64,000 bases of DNA from Chamaelirium japonicum (GCA_947650365.1 OX393550.1:115802630-115866629); one strand, 5' to 3'. Counted from the stretch's first letter, positions 24,785 through 37,256 are shown. A program made the numbers and translations. Notes: generated by a model from the sequence alone, not told the origin.

Positions 24785-25354
24785 CCCGTCGCCGCCCCAG
24801 TCATCGCCGCCTGACCCCGCGCCGTACGCGCCGCACATCGCCTACTGCCTCCAAGGACCAGAAGAAGAAGAAAAAAAAAGAAAAGAAAAGAAAGAAAAAA
24901 GAAAGAAAGAAGATGAAGAAGAAGGAAGAGACGGCGGTCGACACCTCAACCGCAGTGATCCGTCCTCCTCGCCTCGGTCACCTTCCCTCCTCCGCTTCGA
25001 GCTCGCTTTCGTGACAATCTTCAACTCGCGCACCATCGTCAATTTGCTAAGCGCTGATGACCCGCAACCGCCGCCGCCAACGAAAGAGGCGACAACTAGG
25101 AAGACGGAGGTAATCCTGTGCAACCCTAAGCAACATCTTCCGATGGCGGTCTTCAAGCTCTAGGCCTCCGCAAGAACAAACGCCGGATGAAAGAAGCAGA
25201 GGAGGTAGTGGCCCTTAAATAAGCCTTAACCCCGTCCACAAAAGGAATCAAGGATAAGCGTTGTGCGTTTCCTACATGCACAAACGCTACACGTTTCCCT
25301 CGTAAACAAGGGTTACACGTTTTCCGCTGGCGCACTCGTCCTTGAGGGAGCATT
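24785..25354 (+). other. 3' untranslated region and polypurine tract of Tat plus copy
   Basis: GC-rich to 24853, the end of homology to the minus copy. The rest (spacer) has an A/G-rich stretch (24861-24925) and ends with CTTGAGGGAGCATT at 25341-25354 directly before the LTR start. That is the polypurine tract for plus-strand synthesis. Confidence 0.6.
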
Positions 25355-25458
25355 TGTAGACACACAAATTGTGTCAAACCCAAACCCGACATGCACCCGG
25401 GGGCCATCGGACCCAACCTGAGTCGAACAGGAGGCCGGGTGGGTCCATCCTCAAGTGG
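25355..25458 (+). repeat. First 104 bp of Tat 3' LTR (plus copy)
   Basis: Starts TGTAGACACACAAATTG and is the reverse complement of 39066-39169 with three C/T differences. It stops abruptly at TCAAGTGG, where the minus copy's 3' region begins; TGG is shared at the joint. Confidence 0.85.
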
Positions 25459-25930
25459 AGGCAGCAGACGATGTGTGGCGCGTACGGCGCAGGGGCAGCG
25501 GCGGTGGCGGCTGGAGCTGCGGCGCGTGCGGTGCGGTGCACGGCGACGGCGGGCGGCGCGGGGCGCGGGGTGCAGCGGTGGCGCCCTGCGGAGCCGGGCG
25601 CAGCGGTGGCCGGGGCGCCGACGGGCAGCGGTCGCGGTCCGGGCGCGGGCCCCGATCGGGTCGGAGAAGTGGCTGCGGGCCCGAGTCGGGCGGGCATACG
25701 CGGGGTCGAATTGGGCAGGGCCCTACTGGGTCGGAGGAGAAAAGGGGGGGGGGGGGGGGGGTCGCGGCCCCCCCCCCTTGTGCGGGTTCGGATAGGGAGA
25801 AAGGGGGCTGCGGGCTCCTTTTCCTTTCTTTTTCTCAGTTTTTTTTTTGCTGGCTCTGATGAGGGAGGGGACTGAGTCCCTGTTGGTCTCCTGTAGTCCT
25901 TTTTTTTTTTGACCAGCATCTCCACCAGAC

Positions 25931-28900
25931 TTGACTCGCTTCTCTTTGTATCTTTTCAGGATTCGAACTTTTGAGAGTTTGGCTTCGTCGGGATGGATTG
26001 CTGAGGACTTCTCCTACGGGAGCAAGTACCTTCGCTTCCCCCTTACTCGGGTGTACCACTACCGTACTTCAAAACGAGACGATCGTCTGTCGATGCTCCG
26101 GATTCCTATCCATGAGCGCATCACAGAGGATGTAGTTGCCGATGCAAACTACGGGATGTTGAAGCTGAGCGAAAAGGTTTACACCGACGAGGCGATCTCC
26201 ATGAAGCTTCTTCGCCCGAGCTTGAGCCTGCCCTTTCATCACTGTGCCGAGGATTTTGTGCCTACGCCGGTGGTGGCTTCGAAGATCTGCTCTCACTTGA
26301 CCCGATGGGGTGTTGACTCGTGGCCTCGTGGGGACGTTCAGTACCTCTGCGACTTTCGCGAGTGGATAGGCGAGCTTTCAGAGGTTTTAGATGCGGAGCC
26401 CGAGATGAAATCGTTGGCGAAGTTCCTAGCGCCAGTTCGTCGAGAGCATAGCCGTCCCGAGGGGATGTACCGGGCTCTCTGCGAATTCTAGTGCCCGGAT
26501 ACCAACACGTTTCTCACTGGAGCGGGAGAAATAGGGATCTCTCTTCGTGATGTTCACATCGTTACCGGCTGTCCCGAGGTGTGGAACTATTATCAAGAAG
26601 AAGTGCCGGCTTTGAAGGATCTGGTGGTTAGTAGCTTCTCCCCGAGTTCCTGCCTTCTCTTGTTCAAGGCGTACGCCATTATCGCAGTGCGAGATCAGTC
26701 GGACCGAGTTCGCCATTCGTTTTGGGTAGATTTATGGTTCATGGGTGAATACCGGTCCCCTGCCCCTTTATCTCACCCGATGTGAAAAATTGCCCAGATG
26801 AAGAGGCCTCCACTGCGATCTTTTGTAAGGCCTATCGAGTCTTTGGCCCGAGTGAGGCATTCGATGGAGGGGAAACAGAGCCCGTGGGAGGTTCTTGGTT
26901 TGAAGCGTGACAGTGAGGAGTGGCGTGCAGTTTATCGAGCCGCTGGTTTGGTCGTTTTCCTTTGTCGGTTCGTGTTTCCTTGTATTGGCGAGGCCATCTG
27001 TCCCGGGACTTTTCTTGTAGCGCCCTGGATGACGAGGGGGGAGCTCTTCAATTTGGCTCCGGCGATCTTGTGTGCCTTGTACCAGGGGCTTAGCGGTACT
27101 TACTGGAGCTTGTCCAATTCAGACAATGCCAAAGGGGAAATCGGTCGTTCTAATGCCTTTGGCCCTCTGCACTATTTGTATGGTTGGATGACTCTTCACT
27201 TTCCGAAAGGGATTTTTGCCAGGCGTGGGCATCCAGCCGACCTGCTGTTCTTGCCAGGCGTAGGGGGAATCTTGAATGCCTTCATCAGCTGGAACGCCCG
27301 AAAGAATGTGCTCGAACCCTTTTGCGGAAGATGGGGGGGCATGGATTTCGAGTTTACGTCGGAGCACTCAGTGTTGCCTTTAGAGAGGTCGACGACTTGT
27401 ACTGGAACATGGTTAGCTGCCGCCCCGGCTACCTGGTTTGGTGTCGAGGGGACTCAGTGGAGGTGGAACAATATTCCCTTCACCGTTTTGCTCGCCAACA
27501 AGGATTTCGGCAGGAGGTATCTGGCATACCGCAATGATTGCAGGGGCGTATTAGCCTGTAGGAAGGTTACCACTTCTGGGCCTCTCTTTACGCTTGGCTG
27601 ACCGGCTGTAGTTTCTTCCATGGGATCACGTAGGAATCAAGGGATGCCGCAACTCCAGGTTACTGCATATGGATTGAAGAGCGAGTATCCCCATTACTTG
27701 CAGGTCTTCCGATTGATGTCTTGGCGAGTAGCGAGTCCAAGGGCTTCAGTTTTGATTCTTCAGCGGGGTCGGAGGATCGGTGCCTTCGGTTGGGAGTTCA
27801 GAGGATCTAGCGGACTTGTAGTCGCCTTTCGAGTGCCCGTCCTCCCTTCTTTGGCTCCCGTGTCAGGGGTTGATCCTGCGGGTGCCCTTGTGTCGTTTAT
27901 TCTTCAGAAGACAGCCACCGAAAGTACCCTGCCTAAGAGACGGAAGGTGTGCATTTTGCGTGGGGCAACTTCGAGGGTGCCCTTCCCGGCAGAGGATCTC
28001 GAGGAGCCCGGCCTCTTAGGGGATAAGGCGATTCCCTGTCTGGGATAGCTCTGTCCGACTTCGCTGGTATGTATAAAGTTTCTTCTCTAGATCCTTCTTT
28101 AATTTCTGGGGACTTTGTCCTACTGAGTAGTGCGTCCTTTTCTTTGGGCAGACTCCGTCGTGGTAGTGGAGTGTGAGCCGGATTCTTTGAAAGCGTGCGA
28201 AGGGCGTTCGCTTACTGGGGTTGTGCAGGAAGTACCCGGGAAGTGTGGGCTAGACGTTACCCTGGATGATTTGGACCTTCTTGCACTTTGCGGGGAGAAC
28301 TTTCCCAGCGGCGACATCGATCTGGATACATCGATGCCGACGCTTTGTCTTTTTGCGAAGAGGTCGAGGTTTCGAGTGTCGGCAGGCAGCATACCCCGAT
28401 CGCTGTCTTCTCGGGCTTGGTGGAGAAGACGACTGGTACGACAGTGGCGACAGTTCCCCCAGTTTCACCGACCTCGTTAGCGAAGATGGCTCCTCCAGCG
28501 GCCGCAACAGTGGGTAAAGGTTTGCCCACATATTCTGAGACACCTTGTCAGGTGTTGAGACCGAGGAGCAGAGTTTCGGAGTTCCTTCTTGAGAGTTGTC
28601 GGCAGTACATCAGGTCGACGCTTGAGTTTTTCCAGAGCAAGGGTTTTGGTGCTCTCCGGGATTGGTGGTCTGCCGATGGTGCCGAGTTTTGCATGAGCCT
28701 GGCGGAATTCAAGGTGGACAGTTCTTTCGCTCACAGATGAACTCTCTTGTGGCTGATAGTGAGGCTTATCGCTCTCGACAGGCTCTATTGGAGGGGAGTA
28801 CTCCTTCCGAGTTAGCGACAACCGAGGAGAGTTTGGGCCAGTCGGAGTGCTAGCTTCAGATGCGACTTCAAGTTTGGCGAAGGCGCAAAAGAAGGTGGAA

Positions 28901-29118
28901 TCGGTGCAAGTCTCGCTTCAGAAAGCAGAATCTTGTTTGGAGCGAGCCTTGAGACCGCGGAGAAAGTTTCGAGGGCGAGCTTCTCGAAGCAACAAGCGAA
29001 CTTGTCAGCCCGTCGCGAGCTTATGGCCACATGCCAGTTGGAGCTGCAGCAAGTGGAGGCCACTAGAGTAAAGTTGTTGCAGCTGCAGCGGCTTCTAGCT
29101 TTGGATACCCTTTACTAG
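25931..29118 (+). pseudogene. Antisense plant mobile domain (PMD) gene in Tat element, minus copy
   Basis: Same gene as 19987-23168, here on + because the host copy is on minus. Segments: 25931-26491 (SLASSGWIAEDFSYGSKYL, WGVDSWPRGDVQYL); 26494-26785 (CPDTNTFLTGAGEIGISLRD); 26798-27601 (YRAAGLVVFLCRFVFP, FNLAPAILCALYQGLSGTYW); 27620-28066; an 85-bp intron at 28067-28151; then 28152-29118 with a Glu/Gln/Ala-rich, probably coiled tail (KAQKKVESVQVSLQKAE). TAG at 26489-26491 and TGA at 26783-26785 replace TGG codons seen in the plus copy, and a one-base deletion near 28034 shifts the frame before the intron. A possible acceptor (TCTTTTCAG) precedes 25960, so an upstream exon may have existed. 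It is convergent with pol of the same element. Confidence 0.72.
28067..28151 (+). other. 85-bp intron inside the antisense PMD gene (minus copy)
   Basis: Donor G|GTATGT, acceptor TTTGGGCAG. It joins to DSVVVVECEPDS in the frame conserved with the plus copy. Stops occur if it is read through. Confidence 0.65.
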
Positions 29119-29366
29119 TTCTATTCTGTTTTGACATTTTGCGCTGGGGTTTCTTTTCTTTTTCGGACTCATAACATGTACTGCTTTTCTTTGAGTATCG
29201 AATAATATCATCATATTTTTCAGATCGTTTGCATGGAGTATTGTTGGCTCTTTTTTTTGTCGGACTGAACTTGAAGTGACTTCTCAGGCTGTTTACGTAC
29301 CCCCCTGAGGGGGATCAAGTCACACTAGTTCACTTCTTTTTTCTTTTTTTTTTGCGCGGCCTCGCC

Positions 29367-32300
29367 TTAGGCATAGTACCTTTTGAGATACTTGATGTTG
29401 ATGGGGCTGAGCTCGAACCCTTCTGGTGTGGTGAGAAGGTATGCGCTGCTAGAGTATACTTCTTTGACAGCGTGCGGTTCATCCCATCTGGCCTCAAACT
29501 TCTTTCCTCCTCGATGCGTGAGAATGATGGGGCGTTTGACTGCCAGCACCAACTCTCCTATTTGGAAGGATCGAGGACGAATCTTCTTGTTGAAGGTGCG
29601 AGTCAATTTGGCCTGATAGCACTCCAAGCGTTGCTGAGCTTCGATGCGCCTTTCGTCTAGTACCTCCAATTCTGCCAGGCGGAGCTGGGCATTGTCGTCG
29701 CTGGTGAGGCCTTCTTGGATTTCTATCCTGAGCAATGGGATCTGGAGCTCGAGTGGAAAGACGGCTTCTACCCCATAAACAAGGGAGTATGGAGTTGCTT
29801 GTGTCGGAGTACGGAATGACGTGCGGTAGGCCCATAGTGATTCGCCCATGCTTTCATGCCAGTCCTTCGACTTCGAGATGATTTTCTCCAAAAGCTTGCA
29901 GAGAGTCTTGTTGAAGGCTTCAGCTAGACCATTGGTTAGAGCATTGTACATCGTTGAGCACCTTTGCTTGATGTCGAATTTGGCACAAAACTGGCTGGCA
30001 GCGACATTCTTGAATTGCTTCCAGTTGTCCGTGACGATGTAGCGAGGTACTCCGTATCGAAAGATGATGTCGTTTTAGATGAAGCTGATAACGGAGTGTC
30101 TTGTGACTTTCCGTAGAGGTATTGCTTCGGCCCATTTGGAGAAGTAGTCTGTCGCTGCCAGGATGTAAAGATACTGCCTGGATGACTTGGGCAGAGGACC
30201 GACGATGTCGAGTCCCCATCCATCGAAGGGCCATGACGCGATCGTCGGATGCAAAAGCTCTGGTGGTTGACGGATGTAATCACCGTGTATTTGGCAGGCA
30301 TGATATTTCTTTACAAACTCCAAGCAGTCCTTAACCATGGTGGGCCAGTAATAGCCCATCCTCCTGATGTGAAAATGGAGCTTTGGACCGGACTGATGCG
30401 AGCCACAGATTCCAGCGTGGACCTCTTCCAGTGCTGCTTCTGCCTCTTCTCTTGTGAGACACCTCAAGAGTGTGCCATCATAGCTTCGACGGTACAGCTC
30501 ATTATTGAAGTGGAAAATCTTCAGAGACCGCCGGCGAACGTTGATTTTGCGTTTTGGATCGTCAGGGAGCTTCCCACGGACGAGATACTCCACGAAGGGT
30601 CGTCTCCAATCTGGCTATTCAATCACAAGGATGTGCACCGCGTTGACTTGAACTGGACTCCCAGCACGGCCGTCTTTGTTGGTGATCACTATTCTTCTGT
30701 AGATGGGGACGACGAGTTGACGCCCTTCTAGAAACAAGAGTGTAGCCGCCAAATTTGCAAGTGCGTCAGCCTGCTGGTTGAGATTCCTGGGGACATGTTG
30801 AATGGAAGCGGCCTCGAGCGTGCTAAGGAGTTCCAGAGCTCGTGTGTGCAGCGGCATGATGTCTTTCTTGTTGACTTCATATGCCCCCAAGACTTGCTGG
30901 ATGACGAGCTGGGAGTCGCCGAAGATCTCGAGCCCTTGAAGCTTCATGTCGTTGGCGAGTTCGAGGCCGATGAGCAGCGCTTGATATTCCGCTACGTTGT
31001 TGGAGCATGGTTTTGATAGTAGAAACGAGAAGGGGAGTATCTCGTCGTTTGGAGTGACGAAGATAACCCATGCTCCTGCCATGTCTTGCCTTGCTGCACC
31101 GTCAAAGAACATCTTCTAAGAGGGAGCGATATTGATGGAGAATACTTCTTCGTCTGGGAGGTCTTCTGACAGTTCCCATTCTGCTGGGAGAGGATATTCC
31201 ACCAAGAAGTCCGTGAGAGCTTGCCCTTTGACTGCCTTCTGCGGAACGAAGGTGATGTCGAACTCGAGGAGTAGCAGCGCCCACTTTGCTAGACGTCCGG
31301 AGAGCACTGGTTTTGACATGATGTATTTGTGATGGTCGACTTTTGATATGAGTCTGACGGTGTGAGCCAGCATGTAGTGTCGCAGCTTCTTTGTATCGAA
31401 GATGAGCGCCAGACAGACCTTCTCGATTGCGGAGTAGTTTAGCTCCGCATCGACGAGGGTGCGCCTCAAGTAGTAGCAAGCTGTCTCCTTGCCTAGTCCG
31501 TTGTCTTGAGCCAGGAGCGCCCCCACGGATTGCTCCTGGGCGTTAATGTAAAGAATCAGTGGCCTTCTTTCAACTGGTGCTGACAGGACTGGGGGATTGA
31601 GTAAATATTTCTTGACGCTTTGGAGAGCTTCTTGGCAAGCTTCATCCCATTTGAATGGCGCTCCTTTCTTCATGAGGCGACTGAAGGGGCGGCATTTTCC
31701 GGCTAGGTTGGCAATGAATCTTCGTATATATGCCAGATGCCCCTGAAGACCTATGAGACCTCGCACCGTCTTAGGTGCAGGCATGTTGATGATAACATAA
31801 ATTTTAGATTGATCTATCTTAATGCCTCGATGCCGTACGATGAAGCCAAGGAATTTTTCCGAGGAGACTCCAAATGCGTACTTGAGTGGATTCATGCGAA
31901 GTTGGTACCTTCGAAGCCGTTTGAAGATCAGCTCGAGGTCTTGAAGATGTGTCGACTTCTTCTTGGATTTTACGACAAGGTCGTCGACGTAGTACTCCAC
32001 GTTTTGATGAAGAATGTCGTTGAAGATCCTCTACATGGCTCGTTGGTAGGTGGCTCCTATATTTTTCAAGTCGAATGGCATGACTTTGTAGCAGTAGATC
32101 CCCTTTGGTGTGCGGAACGCCATGAGGTCTTCGTTTTTGGGCGCGATCCTGATCTAGTTGTAGCCTGAAGATCCGTCCATGAAAGTTAGTACTTCGTGGC
32201 CGGTCATCGTGTCCACCATTAGCTCCATGATTGGCAGTGGGAAGTCGTCCTTGGGGCATGCATTGTTCAAGTCTCTGAAGTCCATGCACACCCTTATTTG

Positions 32301-33266
32301 ACCGTTCTTCTTTTTGACTGGAACGACGTTGGAGATCCATGTCGGGTACATGACTTCTCGGATGAAGCCGGCTTCGATGAGCTTGTTTACTTCGCTTTCT
32401 ATCTGGGGTACCAACTCTGGCAGGTAGCGTCTTTGTCCTTGCTTGTTGGTGCTAGCTCCATGTTTGACGCCGAGCTGGTGTACTGCGATTTTAGGATCGA
32501 GCCCTGGCATCTCCTTATAGGACCATGCGAAGACGTCTTTGTATTCTCGGAGCAGCTTGATTTATGCAGATTCTTCTTCAGGAGTCAAGAGTGTGCTGAT
32601 GAGTGTAGGCCGGGGCTCTTTTTCTGTGCCCAAGTTGATTTCCTCCAAATCGTCAACGGTGGACTGCCCCCCTTCTTCGAGGACCGGCGGGGCGCCTTGC
32701 AACTCGTCGTCCAAAGTAGAAGTATCACCGTTTTCTGATTCGATAACGGAGATATGATTGATGGTCACCATGGGTGGGTGGGCAGGTATTGAGACGACGT
32801 TCCTAACCGGCATTCCCAAACGGTCGAACACTGACTTCTTCTTTGCTTGCTTGATTGGCCCGAGCATTCCGAACACGGATGTATGCTTTGAATTTGACCC
32901 GCTTTGACTGCTTCCATTTTGCTTCTGGAGTATGGTTCGGCATTGAGCTCGTCGCCGTCTTCTTTTGACTGACTTACTATCGGGAGGGATGGCATAGGTA
33001 GAGCGTGCATCGGAGATTGTCGATCCTTTAGCTTCCTCATCTACCATCGTCACCTCAATGTAGTTGGAGGTGAAGGTCTTCTTGGCTGCGATCTTGACGA
33101 CCATCGGGGTTTGACTGGAGCCGATGCCTCGTCGATTTGGGAGAATTTGTTCGCCGCTTTGAAAAAGGCGAGCTTGAGTCTTGGTCATCCAGTGTGGTAT
33201 CGCAGCTGGATGAAGCGTGTCCATGTGTATGGCGCTCTCTTTGTTGTAGCCGGCTTTAAACAGCAA
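29367..33266 (-). pseudogene. Tat pol: RT, RNase H, second RNase H, integrase (minus copy)
   Basis: Order from the right: linker (33266-32562); RT with YPTWISNVVPV and VCMDFRDLNNACPKD at 32510-32154 and YYVDDLVVKSKK near 32000-31960; RNase H; second RNase H (31112-30615) with DGAARQD, NNVAEYQALL and GDSQLV, catalytic residues kept; integrase zinc region and core (30593-30075, GWGLDIVGPL) and C-terminal region (29951-29367) ending YLKRYYA. At least five in-frame stops: near 32561, TAG after FMDGSSGYN at 32154, TAG near 32028, TAG at 31113-31115 (TGG in the plus copy) and TAA near 30075 (CAG in the plus copy). The frame is otherwise largely preserved. Confidence 0.88.
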
Positions 33267-33712
33267 CTTGGCGGCGTTTTGCCCCCAACTCCCTTTTGGC
33301 TTGAATTCGAGTTGATTGGAGTCGATAGGTCCGATCGGGCTTGCAGTTTGCTCAGACCAGGTAGTGGCAACGTCATTTCTTGCAGAGTGATGACATTGGC
33401 CTCCGATAGCGACGGAACAAGCTCTTTTGCTGAAACAAGGGGAGATCGCTCGTGTTTGCGAAGCTACTGAGGCATGAGGTGCATCACCGGCGTAGCTTGG
33501 ACCGGCAACGGAGCATATCGCGCGGGTTTTGGCTTGAAGCTGATGCGCGTTTTTTGTTTTGGCCTTGGTGCTTCCTTGACTTCAAGCATCGTCTTGCTGG
33601 GAGGTTGTCCCGGATTTGTAGGCGGAGGAGTTTTATCCCGTATCGTTTCTTCAACCTTTTGGGTTCGAGGAGCTTTGGCTGGAAGGACTTCCGCAACAAG
33701 GTCTTTTGCCTG

Positions 33713-34453
33713 TTAAAACTTGGCGTTAGCAAGGTGTGCATTAGCCTCATTGAATGGCTTGTCATCAGCGACGATGCACTTCTCCATGCCTTCCTCGTAG
33801 TACTCGAGGCACTGGTGCCAAGTGGACACCACATCGTTCTCATGTAGCCAAGGTCTTCCCAGCAAGAGGCAATATGACGTCTGACAGTCAATGATGTGGA
33901 AGAGGACCGTCGTATCGAGCTGGCCGATGGAAAGCTTCAAACGAATGATCCCGATAGTGGACTGTCCACCTTGGTTGAACCCTTGAATGACCAGCTGGCT
34001 TTGTGAGAGCTGGTCGGTGGTGATGTCGAGCTGCCTTATTGTTTGGATGGGCATGATGTTGACAACGGAGCCACAGTCCAATAGGATTCGGTTTACTGGC
34101 TTCTCCTTGATGTATCCCGAGACGTAGACGGGCCGGTAGTGTAGTCGTGCTCCGAGTTGCAGATCTTCATCTGAGAAGGTTACTGCTGCATCGCAGGAGG
34201 CAACAGTTTTGCCCTTCTCACCGTCTTTCCTCTTTCTCTTGTAACTATCTGGATCTGCTAGGGCTGCGACCATTGCTAGACGGGCTTTCTTCGGAAGGTG
34301 CAAGGCTTCTATGAGCGGTAAGTGCAAGATTCCTCGTTGTGGGAGGTAGTGCCCTCCTTGTCGGAGCCGTCCCTCTTGTTGTCGGAGTCGCCTTCTTCGG
34401 AAGATTCGATTTCGCCCTTTTCTTCCGGCATCTTGTGAACTTCGACCATGCAA
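33713..34453 (-). pseudogene. Tat aspartic protease region (minus copy)
   Basis: Contains ALHLPKKARLAMVAALADP, then the protease: NRILLDCGSVVNIMP, with Cys where many Tat members have Gly beside the catalytic Asp, and CLLLGRPWLHENDVV. This lies between gag and RT as expected in Ty3/gypsy. Confidence 0.75.
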
Positions 34454-34867
34454 CAGCAGACTCTGAGATGCTGATTGGCTGGGAGGAAGTGATCAGGGAA
34501 GAACTCTTGCAGTGTTGCCGGTTCTGGAGGGCTCTGCTGTAGGAGGTCATCTGTATTTGCTGGCGGCACTTTGAACGCCTTTCTCCCTGGAGCTTTACTT
34601 TTCTTCTTATAAGTTCTTCGCTCAGGGAGTTTCCTCGTCACTCAATCTAGCTTGTGTCGTCTCGCCGACCGTGGCCTTCGCCTCCGGGGTAGCATGACCT
34701 ATGCGTCTTCATCGGTGGATTCTCCCTCGCCAAGGTGAAGATTCGGAGTGGCAGCTGCAGGTTCTTCGTTGGTCGGAGAAGCTTGTTCTTCTAGAGGCTC
34801 GACTGGCTCGTCTTCTGATCCCCAGCCAGTGGGCTTGATTTCTTCTATTGAAACAGACGAAGGCTTG

Positions 34868-35220
34868 GAGTAGAGAACTTAATAGTCGAACTTGCCCGAA
34901 GGTTGGCCTAACAGGCCAACTTTTGGATCTCCTTGCTGGTACCATTCTCGGAGAATTTGTTGAGACAGCTTGACGGGGAGGGACTCGCTCTTTTGCAGAC
35001 TCGTTCTCCGACTCTCAGCCAGTTGGCATGATCTTCTACATTGAGACTGATGGAGGCTGAGAGTAAAGGACGTAGTAATCAAACTTACCCGAGGGTTGGC
35101 CCAATAGGCCGACTTGTGGATCTCCCTGCTCGTACCTTTCTTGGAGGGCACGTTGAGATGTAGCTTCGCTCGGGAGGTGCTTGCTGCCATGGCGATGGTT
35201 GCCCCCGGGGCAATGGTGTT
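34868..35220. repeat. Tandem duplication in Tat gag-protease linker
   Basis: Two copies of a ~190-bp unit; on minus both encode GDPxVGLLGQPSGKFDY. The copies carry different substitutions, including a stop in the left one. Confidence 0.65.
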
Positions 35221-35252
35221 CTATTCCCAGCAAGCGTAGGGGCACGCCGTCA

Positions 35253-37190
35253 TCACTTCGAGATCTTCGGTTGTGAAGCCGTCTTCGCGATCAGCTTTTG
35301 ACGATTGATGCGCATCTTTGGCGTTCCCCGTTGTGCAGCAATGAGTGCCGGCGGAAAGGAACCGAAGGTGATTGATGTTATGTTTGCTGCAGCTACATCG
35401 TCGGAGTCGATCTCGATCTTCTCTTGCTTTGCGAGCGCCATGATTTACTCTTTGAAGACGAAGCACTTCTCGATAGGATGGCTAACCACTCGGTGGTATT
35501 TGCAGAAGAGTGGGTCATCGACATGATGCATTTGCTCAGGCCTCTTTGATGGAGGAAGCTCGATCATCTTTTCTTGCAGCAAATGGTCGAACATGGAGGA
35601 AACTTCTGAGTCCGGGAAGGGATACTCTTTTGCTTCGAGCTCCTCGAGAGTCATTCTTGGTTGTCTTTGAGATTGAGGTGGCGGTATGGCGGCCCCCTTT
35701 CCTTGATCCGGCTTGCCACTAATTTTGAGTGGTTTGGAGGTTGAAGCGACGTCGGCAATGTTGACTTGTTTTGCTCTTGATGCCGGTGGGTTGTCCTTCT
35801 CCACCTTCAGGAAGTCTTTGCCCTTCGAATCCCCGCTATTTGTTAGGCTGAGCTCCATATCGTGAGCCTGAGTTGCGAGTTCTTCGAAGGACCGAGGCTA
35901 GATCCCTTTGAGGATATAGAGAAAGCTCCAGTACATGCCTTGGGTGCACATCTCGATGGCCGAATCTTCAGACAAGCGATCTCGTGAATTTAGCGCCAGG
36001 TTCCTCCAACGATCGATGTAGTCGATCATCAGTTCGTCCTTCCTTTGCTTGACGGCCGTAAGCTCGGTCATGCTAACGATGCATCGGGTGCTATAGAAGC
36101 AGTTGAGGAACGCCCTCTTTATTTGGTCCCAACTGTCGATGGATCTTGGCAGGAGATCAATGTACCAGTCAAATGCGTTACCTTTGAGGGTGCGAACGAA
36201 CTGCTTCACCATCTCGTCGCCGTATGTGCCGGTGTTGTTGCAAGTTTCGACGAAGTGGGCGACGTGATGCCTTGGATTTCCCTTTCCGTCGAAGTGCTGG
36301 AACTTTGGTGGCTGGAACCCAATAGGGAAACGCAGCTGTTGGATTCTTGCAGTGTAAGGTTTTGAGTAGGCCGCCGTGATCGGAGGAAGACTGTCGCCGT
36401 GGGAACGCATCATGTCGGCCACCAACGACTGTATTTGCTGGGTAGTCATCGTTGCTGCCGTCGGAGGTTGTGTAGCCACTGAGACTTGCACTGGAGAGAT
36501 GACTTCCGCTGGGACAGGAACCGAAGAGAGTGCCGGAGTAGTCGCTAGAATCGTCAGAACAACCTCTGCAGGAGTGGGAGTTGAAGACGGAGCTGGAGCG
36601 GCTACTAGAGAAGCAAGAGATTGTTCGATTGCTGTAGCCTCCCTCACGCTTAGCTTTTGAAGCAAAGTGTTGATGTGATGGTCATTCTTCTCCATCAGCC
36701 GAGTAATTTGCGCCATATGCTCGCCCATTTGCATGACTTGGAGTTGAAGAGCGGACGGAGGATGATGACGTAGGACGTCTCGGTGCTGCATGCCTGTATC
36801 ATCGCCGTCATCGTCGGAGACGTAGTTGCGCCGACTTGCTTCTGCTTGATGGCGGACGTTTGCCCCCTGCAGAGAAGGTGTAAAGTCCGTTGGAGAACCC
36901 GAACGGGCTCGGGGTTGGGTCTGGACCTTTCCAAATTTCTGGATTTGAATTTCAAGATCGAGGCTCGTTTCTTCATGCACCAAGGCCTCGTCGGCCCTTT
37001 GGCGAGCATCTTCGGTAGTAGTTTCTAGCGTGAAGATATCCGCAAGAGCTCGAGTATGCCGAGTGTAGACACGTATTACCGGGGGAACATCATCCTTCGG
37101 GTTTTCTGGATCATCATGTTGGAGTAGTGGAGACTCGGCGATAGGTGAAAGGCTTGTTAGAGCAAACGTAGCGTCGTTTGTTCCGGCCAT
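35253..37190 (-). pseudogene. Tat gag (minus copy)
   Basis: Start ATG at 37190, 48 bases inside the primer site. Residues ~1-280 are low complexity (Pro/Thr/Ala-rich). Residues ~285-430 are the retrotransposon gag domain: FDGKGNPRHHVAHFVETCNN, LKGNAFDWYIDL, VIDYIDRW-type motifs and SAIEMCTQGMYWS. TAG at 35898-35900 replaces the Lys codon usual before PR(T/S)FEELA. The same frame continues to the zinc-knuckle-like CKYHRVVSHPIEKC and a TAA at 35445-35447, and on to 35253. The product would package element RNA in cytoplasmic particles if intact. Confidence 0.85.
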
Positions 37191-37237
37191 GGTGAACTTG
37201 AGGCAACTCCTTCAGATGTACGGACGAAAGGAGAGGA

Positions 37238-37256
37238 TGTCCCATCGGGCGTGCCA
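37238..37256 (-). promoter_or_regulatory. Primer binding site of the Tat element
   Basis: The minus strand reads TGGCACGCCCGATGGGACA, a TGGCACGCCCGGTGGGAC-like junction typical of plant Tat elements, about ten bases inside the 5' LTR. Confidence 0.7.

Noticed and set aside
26740..26800. An intron in the PMD gene (GTGAATACC ... TTGCCCAG|ATG)
   Set aside because: In the plus copy the same stretch is open and coding (ends MWKIAQMKRPP), and the splice would shift the frame. The TGA in the minus copy is a TGG mutation.
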